Assembly: GCA_003952965.2 (NCBI GenBank)
Contig: CM025850.1
Coordinates: 7,614,125 to 7,678,124, forward strand
Reading direction: 5' to 3'
Source of the DNA: Morella rubra
Taxonomy: Eukaryota > Streptophyta > Magnoliopsida > Fagales > Myricaceae
DNA: 64,000 nt
Numbering within the stretch: the stretch's first letter is position 1; each line of letters begins with the position of its first letter. The translations under genes were made by a program, and so were the position numbers. This document shows, piece after piece, positions 1 to 13,000 of this stretch. A model generated the notes under the pieces. It saw nothing but the letters and a program-made list of their open reading frames with translations, was not told the DNA's origin and did no database searches.

Positions 1-353
1 GAGGCGTAAATGTCGTTAGTTATGAAGCTTGGTTCCCCTAACAACGAGGCAATTACACAACATCAGTTAAAAATGACATGAATCCTTAGATATTCTGCGT
101 TGTATCAAGATCACTGCAAAACAGAAAATATGGACTTTCGTAACCAAAATCGAGTAGGGCGGAGAAGGCTAGACGCTAGAGTCAGTTTAATTGTATCCAA
201 TTTGGGATATGAAGAAAAGAATCGAAACAAAGATTTGGTTACAAAAATTGGAGGTCACAGGCGGATTAATTTTCTTCCTTGCTAATATAAGAAGCCTGCA
301 TTACAAAGTCTGTGCATAAAATCTACAGAGACCAAGAGCTTCTGAAAGTGCCA
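1..353. other. 3' flank of RPS5 and left window edge
   Basis: This stretch follows the RPS5 stop codon on the minus strand and should hold its 3' UTR, probably in about 100-353, and then intergenic DNA. The short open frames here show no recognisable protein. No repeat or RNA gene was seen. Confidence 0.5.
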
Positions 354-2536
354 TCACTTCCACAACTCTTCCATGGGGATTCCACGCTCACGAGCAACAT
401 CCCTAAACTGTCTCATTTTCTGCACTGCGACAACTGTGGCTCTGGCATTGTTGAGGGCATTCTTACTCCCAATTTGCTTTCCCAAAGCATTCTCAACACC
501 AGCCATTTCAAGAACAATTCTTACAGCCCCTCCAGCAATCACTCCAGTACCTGGAGAAGCAGGTCTAAGCATCACTTTTGCTGCTCCATAATCTCCCTCA
601 GATCTGCACATCATTTAATCGGAAGAATAAGTTCTCTACAGTTTGGAGCGAAGCGCTCCACATATTGTAAAAGATAACTCATAAAATTAAGGAACAAAAT
701 GAATAAATAGATAAGATATTGTTTCTCTGAAAGGTTGGGGCTTAGTTTACCTTGATAAGACGAACTTGAGGTAAGCGATTTTTTTGACGCTATCCCCATT
801 TTAATGAAAGTGCAGTATATAACGTCTTCTGGTTTTACATCAACATTTAAGTAACAACGCAATATGTAAACTATTCTGCTAATACCAAGAGTATATGCCA
901 GTTCAACTTTCTCCTAAATCGGATTTCATGCAATATACTTATATCTATTCTTTGCTACATACTCGGAATGGAGACAATACCACTACTTGACCAACATATT
1001 CTGACCTATGGCTTTTTTTCAGTTTCATCACGTAAAATATCATCATGTTCAGCTGAAGCTCTGATTTTTGCCTTTTTAAGGACCTCTCCACCCCATCTCC
1101 CCCCCTTCCACATTCCCTGGATGACTTAATGTTGAGTCCTTTTCAAATGTAGAATTCATAAAACTTGTCGTGGGATTTTGAAAAGGCACAAGAAATTGAA
1201 ATTTGTGTTCGCAATGGGTGTGGATTCACAGAAACAGAAAACCAAAATCTATAACAATCCAGTCCCTCAAGAGGAAATCTCACCAGGCATGTGAACTATT
1301 CATATCCAAAACGTTACACAACTTTAGTAGTTTTGCAGACTTACTTCTAACGTTGACACGACAATTCCACTAGTTTCCAATGAATACGACAGCACTTGCT
1401 GACTTCCAGAATGAAGGTATTGTAGATATATGCGTCATGCATAAAATTTAGTACACACCAAGCATTCGAGCAACTAAGGCCATTTAGGAATCATATTAAG
1501 AGGAAATTTTATAGTGTCCAAGATATTATCAATAGATATGAACTACATACATAAATCAAAGCAAGAAAAAAAAATCATTGCATGGGCTGGATTGAGATAT
1601 GTTAGAAATCAAAGACAACCATCTAAGAGCTCCCACTAATCGAAGCTTTAGCCAACGTCAAAAACTAGAGTCCAAATATTTATGATATTTCCTACAGATC
1701 GGACACAAGAGGTCATATCACGCAGGTACCTATATCAACCAAATTGCAGATGGACTCAAATTCACCTCCTGTTTTGTACTAATTCATCACAAAGGCACCA
1801 AATATTGCAGACGATCCAGACGATATTCCAGCAACGAAAGAAACTTAACCCAGAATTACCTATGTGGGAAAGTAAGGTATTTGGTCATCGGCACTGAGAT
1901 GATGTTCCGCCTGGCATTGACGGCGGACTTCTGAACCGCCTGAATAACCTCTTTGGCCTTCCCAACCCCAACACCCACTTGGCCCTGCTTGTCACCCACA
2001 ATCACAATGGCCCTGAAATGCAATTGCTTCCCTCCTTTGACCACCTTGGTCACCCTTCTCACCTGCACTACTCTCTCGTCAAACCCATCCTTCACCTTCT
2101 CCTTCTTCGCTTTGCCGAACCCAGTGCTTTTCTTTATCTTAGAGTCCATTACGTAAATGTCATTTCCCAGATAGCTCTCGCCGCTGTACGCGGGGCCGTA
2201 CAGTTCTTCGTATGCGAGGGCGATTTCTTCTTCGGCCTCCATGGGACCGTCGTCGAAGGAGGGTGGAGGAACAAAGCCTTCGGGGGGTTCAGGAGGGATG
2301 AAGACAGCGTCTTTTTCCTCATCGGGGTTGAAGTTTTCGAAGAAGGAGGTGTCGATATCGGAAGATTTGGCTTTGAATGTTGTCGTCGTTGCGTGAGAGG
2401 GAAATGAGTGGAGAAGAGGGAGTTTTGTGGGTTTGAGAAAGAAGGGTCTAGTGGGTTTGCAGAGAGAAGGGCGGCAGGCTGTGGTGTGGAGGGAGAGAGA
2501 GGAGAGGGAAGGGAGAGTTGCAGAGGCAGTGGCCAT
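354..2536 (-). CDS. RPS5: Plastid 30S ribosomal protein uS5 (S5), chloroplast-targeted
   Basis: Nuclear gene for protein S5 of the chloroplast small ribosomal subunit, which binds 16S rRNA and supports decoding accuracy. Two exons: 2536-1860 and 603-354, joined at AG|GTAATT and TGCAG|A within an Arg codon; the intron is 1256 bp. The 308-residue product has a Ser/Thr-rich transit peptide (about residues 1-55), an acidic plant-specific linker (about 60-150), the S5 double-stranded-RNA-binding fold (about 153-220, with [17 protein letters not shown]) and the C-terminal S5 domain (about 227-308, with [11 protein letters not shown] and ALNNARATV). I chose the ATG at 2536 because it opens [17 protein letters not shown], a typical plastid transit start. 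An in-frame ATG at 2617 would add 27 residues and is less likely. Arabidopsis S5 is of similar length (about 303 residues) and sits beside SPL3 and BAC1, both also in this window. Confidence 0.93.
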
Positions 2537-2619
2537 TATAGGGCTTGGGTCAGTGAGAGCAAGAGCCAGAGCGAGCGAGATGGGAGACTTATCCCCAAGC
2601 CTGAGCTGGGTCAGCAAAG

Positions 2620-2642
2620 ATGATGACGACGACGACGACGAT
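2620..2642. repeat. GAT/GAC trinucleotide microsatellite
   Basis: A short (GAT/GAC)n run lies just upstream of the RPS5 start, probably in its 5' UTR or core promoter. Confidence 0.7.
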
Positions 2643-3160
2643 GTGTTGTGGCTTGCAGCCTTGCACCTTGTAGAGCAATTTGTAAAACAACTCTTTTCTT
2701 GGAAAGTATATTGAAAACGGGGTGTCGTTCATAGAGAGGAAGATACAAATGGATAACAATGAAATTTCATCCAGTATTCGTTTTTTTTTTTTTTTTTGGA
2801 CCTAAACGGACAAAAGAAAAAAGTTATTAGAGAGGAAATCTCACAATCTGTATTTCACTGTAGAGGAAAACAGCAAAAATAATAATATAGAAGATTCTCT
2901 CTAACTCTAACTGAAGTACACCCGTGAAGAGGAAGAAAATTTCCCAAATTATTAGCCGAGCTATCATTGTTGTGCTTGAAGTTATTGAAGCATTGGAGCA
3001 CCCCATATGCTAATGGAGCATTGTGGTCACCAAAGGGCAAAGGCAACAACTATATGTCCCTCATGTGCTAATAGCATTTGGAGCTTTAAGTAGGTTGTAT
3101 GCCTAAAGGTACTCAAAGGTTACCAAAACAGAGAGAGCAAAGAGATGACACAAAAAGCAT

Positions 3161-3359
3161 ATTACAATTATTACATAGTTGCCAAAGAAGATTGCAAGTA
3201 GGAGAAAAGCTAACATCACCAACACATTACTATTACTGCGTAGATTAGAAGTTACAAATAGCTATTACAATTATTACATAGTTGCCAAAGAAGATTGCAT
3301 AGGAGAAAAGCTAACATCCAACACATTACTATTACTGCGTGATTAGAAGTTACAAATAG
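3161..3359. repeat. Direct tandem duplication, about 100 bp unit, two copies
   Basis: Copies at about 3161-3260 and 3264-3359 both begin ATTACAATTATTACATAG and end with AAGTTACAAATA. The second copy lacks a few short stretches, each 1-2 bases, so the duplication is recent but not brand new. Confidence 0.85.
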
Positions 3360-4321
3360 GGAAATAAGACTTACAGAACAACATCACTTAGACATGCAGA
3401 AAAACTTGGATATTCATCGTTCTCCGCATACATGGAAGGAGTGGCATGCACGTGCGATAATCCTTCAGGATTAATTCTCGCCTATTGGCATGACTCATAT
3501 ATTAACATAAATTACATCAAATGCATTTATTCTTGGGCTGGCTAGTCCAGGAAGTACCGGAAAATGGAAAGGTGAGCAAGTTTGGAGTATCTTGGTAAAA
3601 TTAGCATTCTCACCCAAGGCAGATCAATATCACTTCAGACTGACTTATTTGATGCTAGGCAAATTTTGCGGTCTTGTACATAGCCCTCATCCTGCTCATC
3701 CTGCTAGACAATGTCTCTACAACAGAGGCTACATTTTTGTACCATTCCTCGCATGCTTCTAGGGTCTAGCAACCAGAGGGAGACGCTTTAGTGGCTTTTT
3801 AGCTTGACAAAAAAGGGTGCGAGACTCAGGTTTATTGGCTCTTTAGATGGCACAAATGGCTGCAAGACCCAGGTTGACAATCAGTAGCCATGTTAGGATG
3901 CATTGGTGCATAGAATAGGAATTTGGAAAGTCGAGGGGGGGTTTCATAAGATGACTTCTGCTATGCCAAAAAGCTTCATATGCTGGGATTGGTAGGTGAT
4001 GGTTACGTTGAAGGGAAGCTCAATGGTTTCTCAAAAGGAGGACTGAAATACGAGGAAAACCGCCTAATCCCTATTTGCTTGCCTAAGAGAGAAAGCATAT
4101 ATGTATGTGGTATATGAGGTGGAAAAAATTCTAGTTTTAGAGATGCAGAGCAAAATGGAAATGGAAGTACACAATGCTTCCATATTGACCCCACTGATGG
4201 CGAATCCTTTGTCAAAAAGCAATATCATCTTCACCTCTGTGTAACAAGGGCTATGTGGTGGGATGGTGTGGGTTTTGCTTAAATATGAACAGAAACCTTT
4301 AGGGGGTTTAGGGAGTTTATA

Positions 4322-4535
4322 TTAGTTTAAAGGTTTTCAAAATCCAGTTTGCATAATGTTAGGAATATGAGTAAATGGTCGTAATAATGTTTGGAATGTG
4401 AGTAAAATGGAGACACTTTAGTTTGAACCAACTCAGGGTGATCATTGACCCCGTGAGATTTCCATCTTGATGACAAGAATGGCTTGTTTGTCATAACCAT
4501 ACCATGAGTGTCAAAGATGCTCTCAAGTCCATCCT
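4322..4535 (-). other. Segment paralogous to 16422-16681, possible old 3' exon
   Basis: On the minus strand this runs from a splice-acceptor-like TGCAG|GATGGA through an open frame of about 70 codons into AT-rich sequence with an internal repeat of GGAATGTGAGTAAA type (plus-strand reading). The same order of landmarks, including TGGTTCAAAC against CAGTTCAAAC, appears at 16422-16681. The open frames of the two copies do not agree, so at least one is decayed or the segment is untranslated. I do not recognise the encoded peptide. Confidence 0.5.
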
Positions 4536-5479
4536 GCAAAATCAAATGTCTTTGTTAGTCATATTGCTGTAGAAGCTAGCTTACTTTGGTCAACATAAAA
4601 ACAATGAAATGAAGACGACTAAACAGGATGTCATATACACTTTAGCTAGTCCATGATATCTGCTGTGAATGCATGCACAATCCTATAATGATGCTTACCC
4701 GAGAATTAGTTTAAAGGAAAATCATTAGTACGCCCCTAGATATCTTACCAAATCCAAATGTGCAACCAAAAAAAACAATAGTAATTAAAAGCAGTCCAAA
4801 TGTTCTATAGCAATGAGCATGAAGACACTTCCGCAAATTGGCTATCAGAGACATCGTTACAAGTCAGTTTCAGAAATTTTGCAACCTCACATTAATGTGC
4901 TCATGCAATAATCCACACAATGTCACAAAACGATAACGTACTTTTTCTCTAGTATGTAGCACAATGCTAGATTGTTAAGCAAATCTATCAGGAGCCACCT
5001 TGCAAATATATTATCTCAAGAGAGCCCATAAGGTACTATGAAAGCAAGTTTCAAAAGAAACATAGTCAGAATCTAGTGGTAAATTGGATTACAGCATATA
5101 ATGATATTGCAATTCCACAGATATTAACTAGAGATCCAAACCACATGCATGCTAACTAGTCTTTATACAAATCCAAATGTATGACTTACAGAGGAGAAAG
5201 ATATCTTATCCGATATAACTTCTATTCTGCAGCATTGGTGCATATACTTGAAGGGAAAACCAGAAAATCTGTGTCTTTTGCATTTTGATATGGAAAACTT
5301 TTCCATCTTCAATCAAACTTAAAATCATCAGTATAATGGTATTCCTGTGTTGAAAACTATTAGTGCTTCAACAGGTATAAAAAGAAACTAAGAGATCTGG
5401 AAACTGAAAGATTATGCAGTACTGGATGAATTTCTGAAGGTAATCTGAGGCTTTTATATAGAGTTCATCTAATAAGCTG

Positions 5480-5882
5480 CATGTAACTGAAAGGCTAAAG
5501 TGATAACACCTGCCAAAGTCATGTCTACAGCTGCCATCGGTAAGCGGTAGCAATAACACCTACCTGAGTCTGGTCTATAGCTGTCAGCCATCTGTTATCG
5601 TCCGAAAGATAGCTGTCAATCACCAAGAATGGAAGGGTCTATCTGTCTAATGATGGTCAAAACTCTTGCGCTACAACAACAAATGGGATAAGTTGTAATC
5701 GGTCATCTGCATGCCTGTTTCTATTGGTTAAGTTAGTAATGAAACTGAAAACTGTAACTGTAATGCTTAGGTGATAAAACTTGCCAAAGTTGTGTCTAAA
5801 GCTGCCATCGGTAGCGATTACACCTCCTGAGTCTGCTCTATAGCTGTAAACCATCCAGCATCAGCCTAAGTAGCTGTCAATG
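5480..5882 (-). repeat. Two diverged direct copies of an exon-like block
   Basis: Unit A (about 5480-5622) and unit B (about 5754-5882) share a collinear series of matches. On the minus strand unit A could encode IDSYLSDDNRWLTAIDQTQ followed at once by GTAGGTG, a good splice donor. The equivalent stretch of unit B is not open in that frame. This looks like a duplicated exon plus flank of an unidentified, probably decayed gene; no family was recognised. Confidence 0.5.
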
Positions 5883-8220
5883 ACAAATGGGTTACATGGC
5901 AATCAATCTTGAGCAATGTATATTTCAATTGGCTGTGTTATCAATGAAACTAAAAAATCACCATCTGAAAAGATTTGCATTTTCCAGCATGTCTATATCT
6001 AATACTACATGTAGTCTAACCATCAAGTTAGCACTTCAGAAACATAAATCTAAATGGAAAACCAGTCTTTATAACTATCTTAAAAAAATATTGAGAGAGA
6101 GAGAGAGAGACTTTAATCAAGAGGCACTCTTAGAGTCAATAAAGAAATCAACTGTCTTAGTTTTGAATCGAAACTTAGGATATGCTAAAGATGAAATGGA
6201 GCATTAGGCCTGAGTTACATGAATCAGGAATGGTGTATAGGAAGTAAGTTACGATCAGTCTCCTCTGGATCAGAGTACACAACATGCAAAAGTATACAAC
6301 AATGTAATGTTGGTCAATACAACCAAGTTTGAAACATATATCGGATAATCAATTGGAAGCCCTTCCGAGATTTGGCCCAAAGCTATTAGAGCAAAGTGGT
6401 TTATATAAGTTCTTATGACAGAGAAATTAGTCTCAGTTGTGTCTTTGTAGTGAACCAAAAGAAAAAAGGGGAAATAACAAAATCCTTCATTTATAAGCAG
6501 CTATTCAATTGTTTCTTTGTAAGAAAAGGGAATCAGCATCAGTTGCATTCTTTTACCATGAAATGCTAGTTTAGTTGATTATCAATCTGTTCCAAGTTCT
6601 AAAAGCAGAGTTCATGATACATAAGCTCTGAAAGACTCGACAAAATAGTAGAAGCTTGTAAAAGAAATCAGCGCCCGTTCTTTTTCTTACAATCACATGC
6701 TGTTTAGCTTCTCTTTTCCTCTTTTGATCGAGGTCCACGGGCTGCAACCAACAATATCAACTAAATAAGTGAGTTGGGGGTGACAACTCCGGCTCATCAA
6801 CCTGTTTATAGTTTTATGATTCCATTCATGCCAGTTTTAGAACTCGACATTGAGCTTCTTAAGTCTGTTTGAAATAGTTTTGAGCATTTAACTCAGAAAG
6901 GCATAAGAAAAGATCTAATCACATAGAACTCAAACAGAAGGAACAAGAAAATGACAACGATGCTGTTATGGACGTAGTCAAAAGAGAAGAAAGTAGCCTA
7001 AACATATACACTAGCTGGCAAATACATAAGCTTATTATTATAAACTCATTAGTTATTCACGAGACAAAAATGCATAATGTTACTAACTGTTTACAACCTA
7101 GCCTTTGGAGTCAAATCCCCTCACAGCCATCCTCCCTATCAAAATTTCAGAAGAACACATGTAAGAAAGCCTCCTAACAGTTTTGATTTTGGATGATTCA
7201 AAATTTTATTAAACCTAAGGAGCCAAATAAAAAGAGTATCCTAACAGGACACTAACAGATATAACTGCAAACAGGACAGAACAACCATGATATGATTGTG
7301 TAATTAATGGTAGTACCACAGAATTCATCTTTTTTTTCCTTTTTTTCTTTTTTTACCGTAAAGAGAAAAAGGATTCTTAAATAGGCAAATCATAAAGCAC
7401 GAAGCAAGATAAAAGAATGGATGCCTCGACGGGGAAATGGAATGTGTCGCGTTCTTCTTGCCCTTCCCCTGCTCCTAGTAACGCTTCTGTCTCTAAAACT
7501 AGATTAGATGGAGCCAAGGAAAAGAAAACCTCGCAATTACACTTTCTATGTGCAGGTTGAATACATTGGGGTCCGTGACTGTAGAATCCTTTTATCTCAG
7601 GAACTACAAAGTCAAAACTGAAGACCCATCACCAGGATAAAGAATGCGACCGTAATGACATAACATCTTGATTCAACTTTGGTTAGGTGGCTAAGATTTT
7701 TTTCTCACGCACAATCCAAGTTCATGCAGGGCCAATAAACTCTTGGCCACCGTGAGTTTCTCCACACAAGATAGACCACGGTTAAGTATTTTGCTTGTAG
7801 CTCTGGATTTCCCAGTTTCCCTGTTCTTCTTCGGATTAAGCTGAATTAAATTTAGACTTAACAGGCCGATTAAACAAATAGACAACTTTCAGCGAAAAAA
7901 AAAAAACAAGTAGACAACTTTCTGGCTAGGATCCATGATAATCATTTCTCGAGCATACAGATATTGTCTTACAGCTTTGGACGGTTTGCATTGCAAAATC
8001 TCGGCAGCACATAAAGTGCATTGCAGAACTCAAAGTCGGTAACTTGAAGACGTGAAATCCAAAAGTTCACAATATAACGGAAACTTTGTTGATAAAGGAA
8101 ACATCAGCCTGAGACTGAGAAAGAGACGCAGCCTCTAATGTGCTCCTTTTTACAACTCCGTTTATAACGTAAAGATCAAAAGAAACAAAAACCTAGGCGG
8201 GAGTCGGGACTCGACTCTCT

Positions 8221-8490
8221 TCTCAAAATTCGTAGTGTCTGTTGGTAATGGATGGAAGAAATTAGAAAGGGAAAATTAGTGTTTTTATGATTGTTACCTG
8301 GAATTGGTCACGTGAACTTTCTGTTGGAACTGTGATAATCCCAATAATAAATCTCAAAATTGAAAGTGTCTGTGGGTAATGTAAGAAATTAGAAAGGGTA
8401 AATTAGAGTTTTTATGATTGGTACCTGGAATTGGTTACATAATGTGAACTTTCGGTTGGAACTCTATACTTCAATCCCGATAATAATAAG
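8221..8490. repeat. Tandem duplication, about 130 bp unit, two copies
   Basis: Copies at about 8221-8350 and 8352-8490 each begin TCTCAAAATT, contain TTTTTATGATTG and TACCTGGAATTGGT, and end near AATAATAA. Small indels separate them. No coding potential was seen. Confidence 0.85.
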
Positions 8491-9983
8491 TTATTAGTTG
8501 TAATATTTCAATTATTAGCATACTTTTTAACCTATCATGAGATGGGCCTAATCCAATGATATAATTGATTTATGTGATCAATAAAATTGATTCCACAAAA
8601 AACATAAATTAGACAGTGCTCAAAAAGCATAAAGACATTATAAATGACTTGTGGTCATTGATGACGTGATTGGTGTTGTATAATGTGTTGTCGATAGGAA
8701 TAAATGGATCATTGCATATTTTGTTCGGCTTTGAATTGGAGAGTGGTGTGGACTCACTCACTTAATGTAGATCATTTTGATGTACTCATAAATGAGACTC
8801 TTGAGCGGCCAATATACTTGTAAGTTGGGTGGTCACATGAAATGGGAGGGACCATTTGTTTAAATAAAAGAGTCAGTAACCCCTTATAGAGAAATAAATT
8901 ATCCCCTTCATGTAGATTAAATGGATCAATTATTCGGTGTCTCCGGCCGGCGCATTTTAATAAGAGTTATTGAAATAAAATAGAAAATCTGATTTTCTAT
9001 TTTTGAATAATTATGTGAATAAATTTGGAAACTCAAGGATAAGAAATATAAATAATAAAGTGATAGTTTATAGCAACTTTATTTTTCTATGGACAGATTC
9101 TCAGGTGGTCAAAATCCAGTAAACAAAAATAGGAATAATTAATTGGAGTAAATCACAATTAATCTTGAAATGCAACAATGTCTATTTAGTGGAATTAGAG
9201 ATTGTTAAATAGTAATCAAAGAAAGTTTTTTAGTTGGGAAACGGTGGAAAAGATCTTTGGGTTTCAGAAGTGAAAATTTTTGACATTTCTCAAGTAATTT
9301 TCTTTTAATAGAAACATGTATATGATATTTTTAGTACAGTTTTAATATGCTAAGCATGCTTAGAAGTAGTAGATTTTTTAATTTTCCGGTGCGTTTAAGG
9401 AATAATAGTTATTTTCTGAGTAGATTAGACTAGATTCCCTTGACTTCCACGTGACTGGTAAAGCAGCTTCCTGCGCAGCTGCGCTCCACCTTTGACATTT
9501 GCGCAAATAGAACTTACACACTAATTCGAAGAAATCCTAGGCACCTTTATTCCATCCGTGCCGCACCTTTGCTTAATTTTGCGTGTGCGCGCTTCAAAAT
9601 TTTGGTTTAATAAAATAATTTTTCGATCTCTATTGAATCATTCCATTTTTATTATGATAAATATAATTCATTCATTTAAATTATCTATTTTTTTCATTTT
9701 TTTTATTAATTCTTATATTCTAAAATTTTTGAACTTCTCAAAATTTTATCACGCAAACACCAATTCAGATCTTCCAAAGTGGATCCACATTTCTTATACC
9801 AGAGGTGCCCTTGAAGTGGTGCAAATTTTCCGCAGAAGCATGAGAAAAAAGCGATCAAGTTCGAGGATTCTAAGTTGTAGCTACAAATGTCGTTACTTTA
9901 TCATGAGAAGGTCTCTAGGTTTAAAAGCCAGCCACACAGAGCACATGAAGGGTTGCAAAATATTGCAGTAAACTATGAGTATA

Positions 9984-10005
9984 ATATATATATATATATA
10001 TATAT
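9984..10005. repeat. (TA)n microsatellite
   Basis: A TA dinucleotide run lies just beyond the LEC2 stop codon, in its likely 3' flank. Confidence 0.85.
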
Positions 10006-10077
10006 GGTCATTTGGTATAAACTAAAAGGACATCTATAAGTCATCGGCTAATTGATAATATTGATTCATCGAACCTA

Positions 10078-13000
10078 CTATATGATTAAAGGAGCTGCCT
10101 CATGTGAAGAAGCACCTCCAACAGACAAAGTCCCAAGGCTGTTCGCTTCTAGTTCTTCCTTGTGTCTGAGTTGCTCTATAAGTAATGCTAAAGATATTGC
10201 TTCTTCCTCATCCCTTGCCTCGTATCTAAATGGGCTATGTAGGTTGCTGCAATTGTAGCTGCGGTTTGTATAGTGTTGTCTGCACGAGGGCTCATTCACT
10301 GGTCTTTCAACCTTTTCAATGGAGACATACTGCAGCTTACATGGAAACAACTCATAGATAAGAAACATGCACATGTTAATATTGAATCATAGTTTGCCTA
10401 ATTTGCCTAATTTGCTATACTAATTGAATGATCTAATTTAAAGAGAGATAGGTCTAGCATGTGACGACCCAAGAATAGCGCTAACTACATATGCACTTTA
10501 ACTTCAAAATGACAAGTCAAAGCTGCTCTTGAAGTTCCTCAGATTATTATAAAGCCCATAGTAAGGTCTCAATATGTAACTTAACTATTTCTCATTTATT
10601 CTCTTCTCTTACTCCATGTGAGATTCGAGAAATCACAATTTTCTCCTCTTATATATTCTTTACGTCCTCGTCAATGCCCACCAAGCTCACATTGGTGGGG
10701 TTATTAAGACCGCACTGATACCATTTTTAATAAACCAAGACAGCACTACCCACATCTACTCTTTGACTTAAAAAATACTAGTCAAGATTTCTCTTGAAGC
10801 TTCTCAAATCATTATAAAGCACAGTTCAAGCTAGTAAAGTCTCAATGTGTGACTTAGTCATCTCTCATTCCTTCCCAAATCCCATATAAGGCCCCATATT
10901 CAATAGGTTTACATTGTCAAATAATTAATACGAATATTGTAAAGCCCACACGCCATGTGGGATTCGGAGTATCACATGGCATGTGGTATCACACACCATA
11001 TGGGTCTTACAATATTCAAGTTGTTCCTATTAATTACCTGACAGTGTAAAACTATTGAATACAGAGCCTTACAATATTCAAGTTTGTTTGTATTAATCAC
11101 TGTAGACCTTATAATATTGAATACAGGGCCATACAATATTCAATGTTGCCTGAGACTTTATAATATTCAATGTTGTTTGTATTAATTATACTATAATATT
11201 AAATTCAATGTTGCCCATATTAATTACCTGTGTGAATAATGTAATATTGAATACGCCGTGTATTTATCTTTGCTCAAATTTGATCATACAATGAACAGTA
11301 AATTAAAGAGAATTTATTTAAATATGCGGTGTATCTATCTCTTTTCAAATTAGACCGTATAATGAACAGTAAATTAGAGAGAATTTACCTAAAACCTTTA
11401 ACCACAAAACACTTACAGCTTGTAAATGGTTCTAATGAAATAGGTATTTAATAAAAAATTAGATGATAAGATGAACCGTCCGATAAACATAATGCAGAAA
11501 CAACTTAGATGAGAAGACAAACGAGACTAAAACCATCTAGGAAAAATGCAATTTCTACTGTCGTTAAAGAAGTTAGACTCCCAAAAAAAAATCCATTCGC
11601 AATGAATGTTTGCCTAGATTTTTACTAATTCAACGTATTAGTAACCCATTTATTAAGGTTCACATTTGCCCAAGAGAAAAAAGAAAAATTGCTCATTAAA
11701 GTGTGTGATGCCAAGAAATGCTTAAATGCACCTAATCCAGCTAACTTAATAATAACCTTCCTCGGGCCAAAAGTCCTACCTGTCTATTAACTTTTTCTTA
11801 TTCAGAGCCTAAATTAGTCTTTAAATAAGCAATTTTGCAAACCCACACTGCATCTCGTACGCGACCCTTAAAGCTATATATAGCTCACTTATTTTGCCCA
11901 TATTAGCATCACCCAGCTTTTTGTCTTTTTTCCCCTTAACCAGGGGATATGGTCTCACAAAAGTAAAGGTTGAAGGGCATTATGGTCCGCAAAAGTAAGT
12001 TTTAATCCAACTTTAGCTTGCAAAGAAATTATGGAATGACTTAATAATAAGGAAGGAGAACTCACGAGATTCTTGCATTCATCCTCGTAAAGAGTAATGG
12101 AATCTCCAATCACCAGCCTATTTTGCTTAACAAAATCAACTGTAATTCGCAAAAGACTTGTGAACATATACTATATATCATGAGAGTGAACTAGAATTAA
12201 GTACTTAAACAGAGAGGAAATCAGATTGTTTGCTCAGGGGGGAAAACCAGAAGAACAGCAAAGATAGAAAATCAGTAAGTGGAACTACCTGTATTTTCCA
12301 GAAGGTACATTCTGCTCTTATTATTTGACCAGTATCTGTGTCATCAACGTCCATAATTAAAATACCAGAGATAGACAAAAATGTTGGTCTAAATCTGTGT
12401 TCTATTTCAACACTGGTCGAAAAAATACAACCCAAAGAGAGAGAGAGAGGAGAGAATTCAAACTGTAGTAGCCAATATACTGACTTGTATTTCATCCCCC
12501 ACTCTTGGTTAGAACTCACATCTCGGATCACAATTCGGATTCCATCTTTGTCAGAGAGCTTTGGAAGGTTCACCTCTGCTTCTTTCTGCAATTAAGTCGA
12601 AGATTAAGATTACCCAGAGATATTAGATCATCTCGAACATCAGAGAGCAAACTGCAAAAATGGGAGAGGAAAAGAACGAAGAACTCCATGTAATTTGCTG
12701 GATAATTACTGATATCCGTACTAAGTACCACATCAAATATGATTGTCTCAAACGAGGACTATTCTTTCTTTTGACCTTTCTTTACGTTCTATGCAAATAT
12801 CGAGAAGTCAGGAAGGACCTAGTTAGTGGGCAGTCTAGATCGCAATCCTATTGCAATGGTGCGATCATATGAACAAATCAAATGAAAGATGGTGGTTGGC
12901 TCTTTTACTTGTTTCCTTTTCCTCGACTTCTTCCTACAAATACATGGAACGAATGCAAACATCATAAAACCCAACACTCAAGATTTTAGCAGAAATCGAT

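Larger units (their letters stand above)
2643..10077. other. Gene-poor interval between RPS5 and LEC2
   Basis: About 7.4 kb without a gene I can support. Open frames are short and unlike known proteins. It holds the RPS5 promoter, a tandem duplication at 3161-3359, a segment at 4322-4535 that recurs near 16.4 kb, a duplicated exon-like block at 5480-5882, a 130 bp tandem duplication at 8221-8490 and a TA microsatellite near 9.98 kb. Splice-like signals, such as TGCAG before GATGGA at about 4533 on the minus strand, leave room for an unrecognised or decayed gene. Confidence 0.5.
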
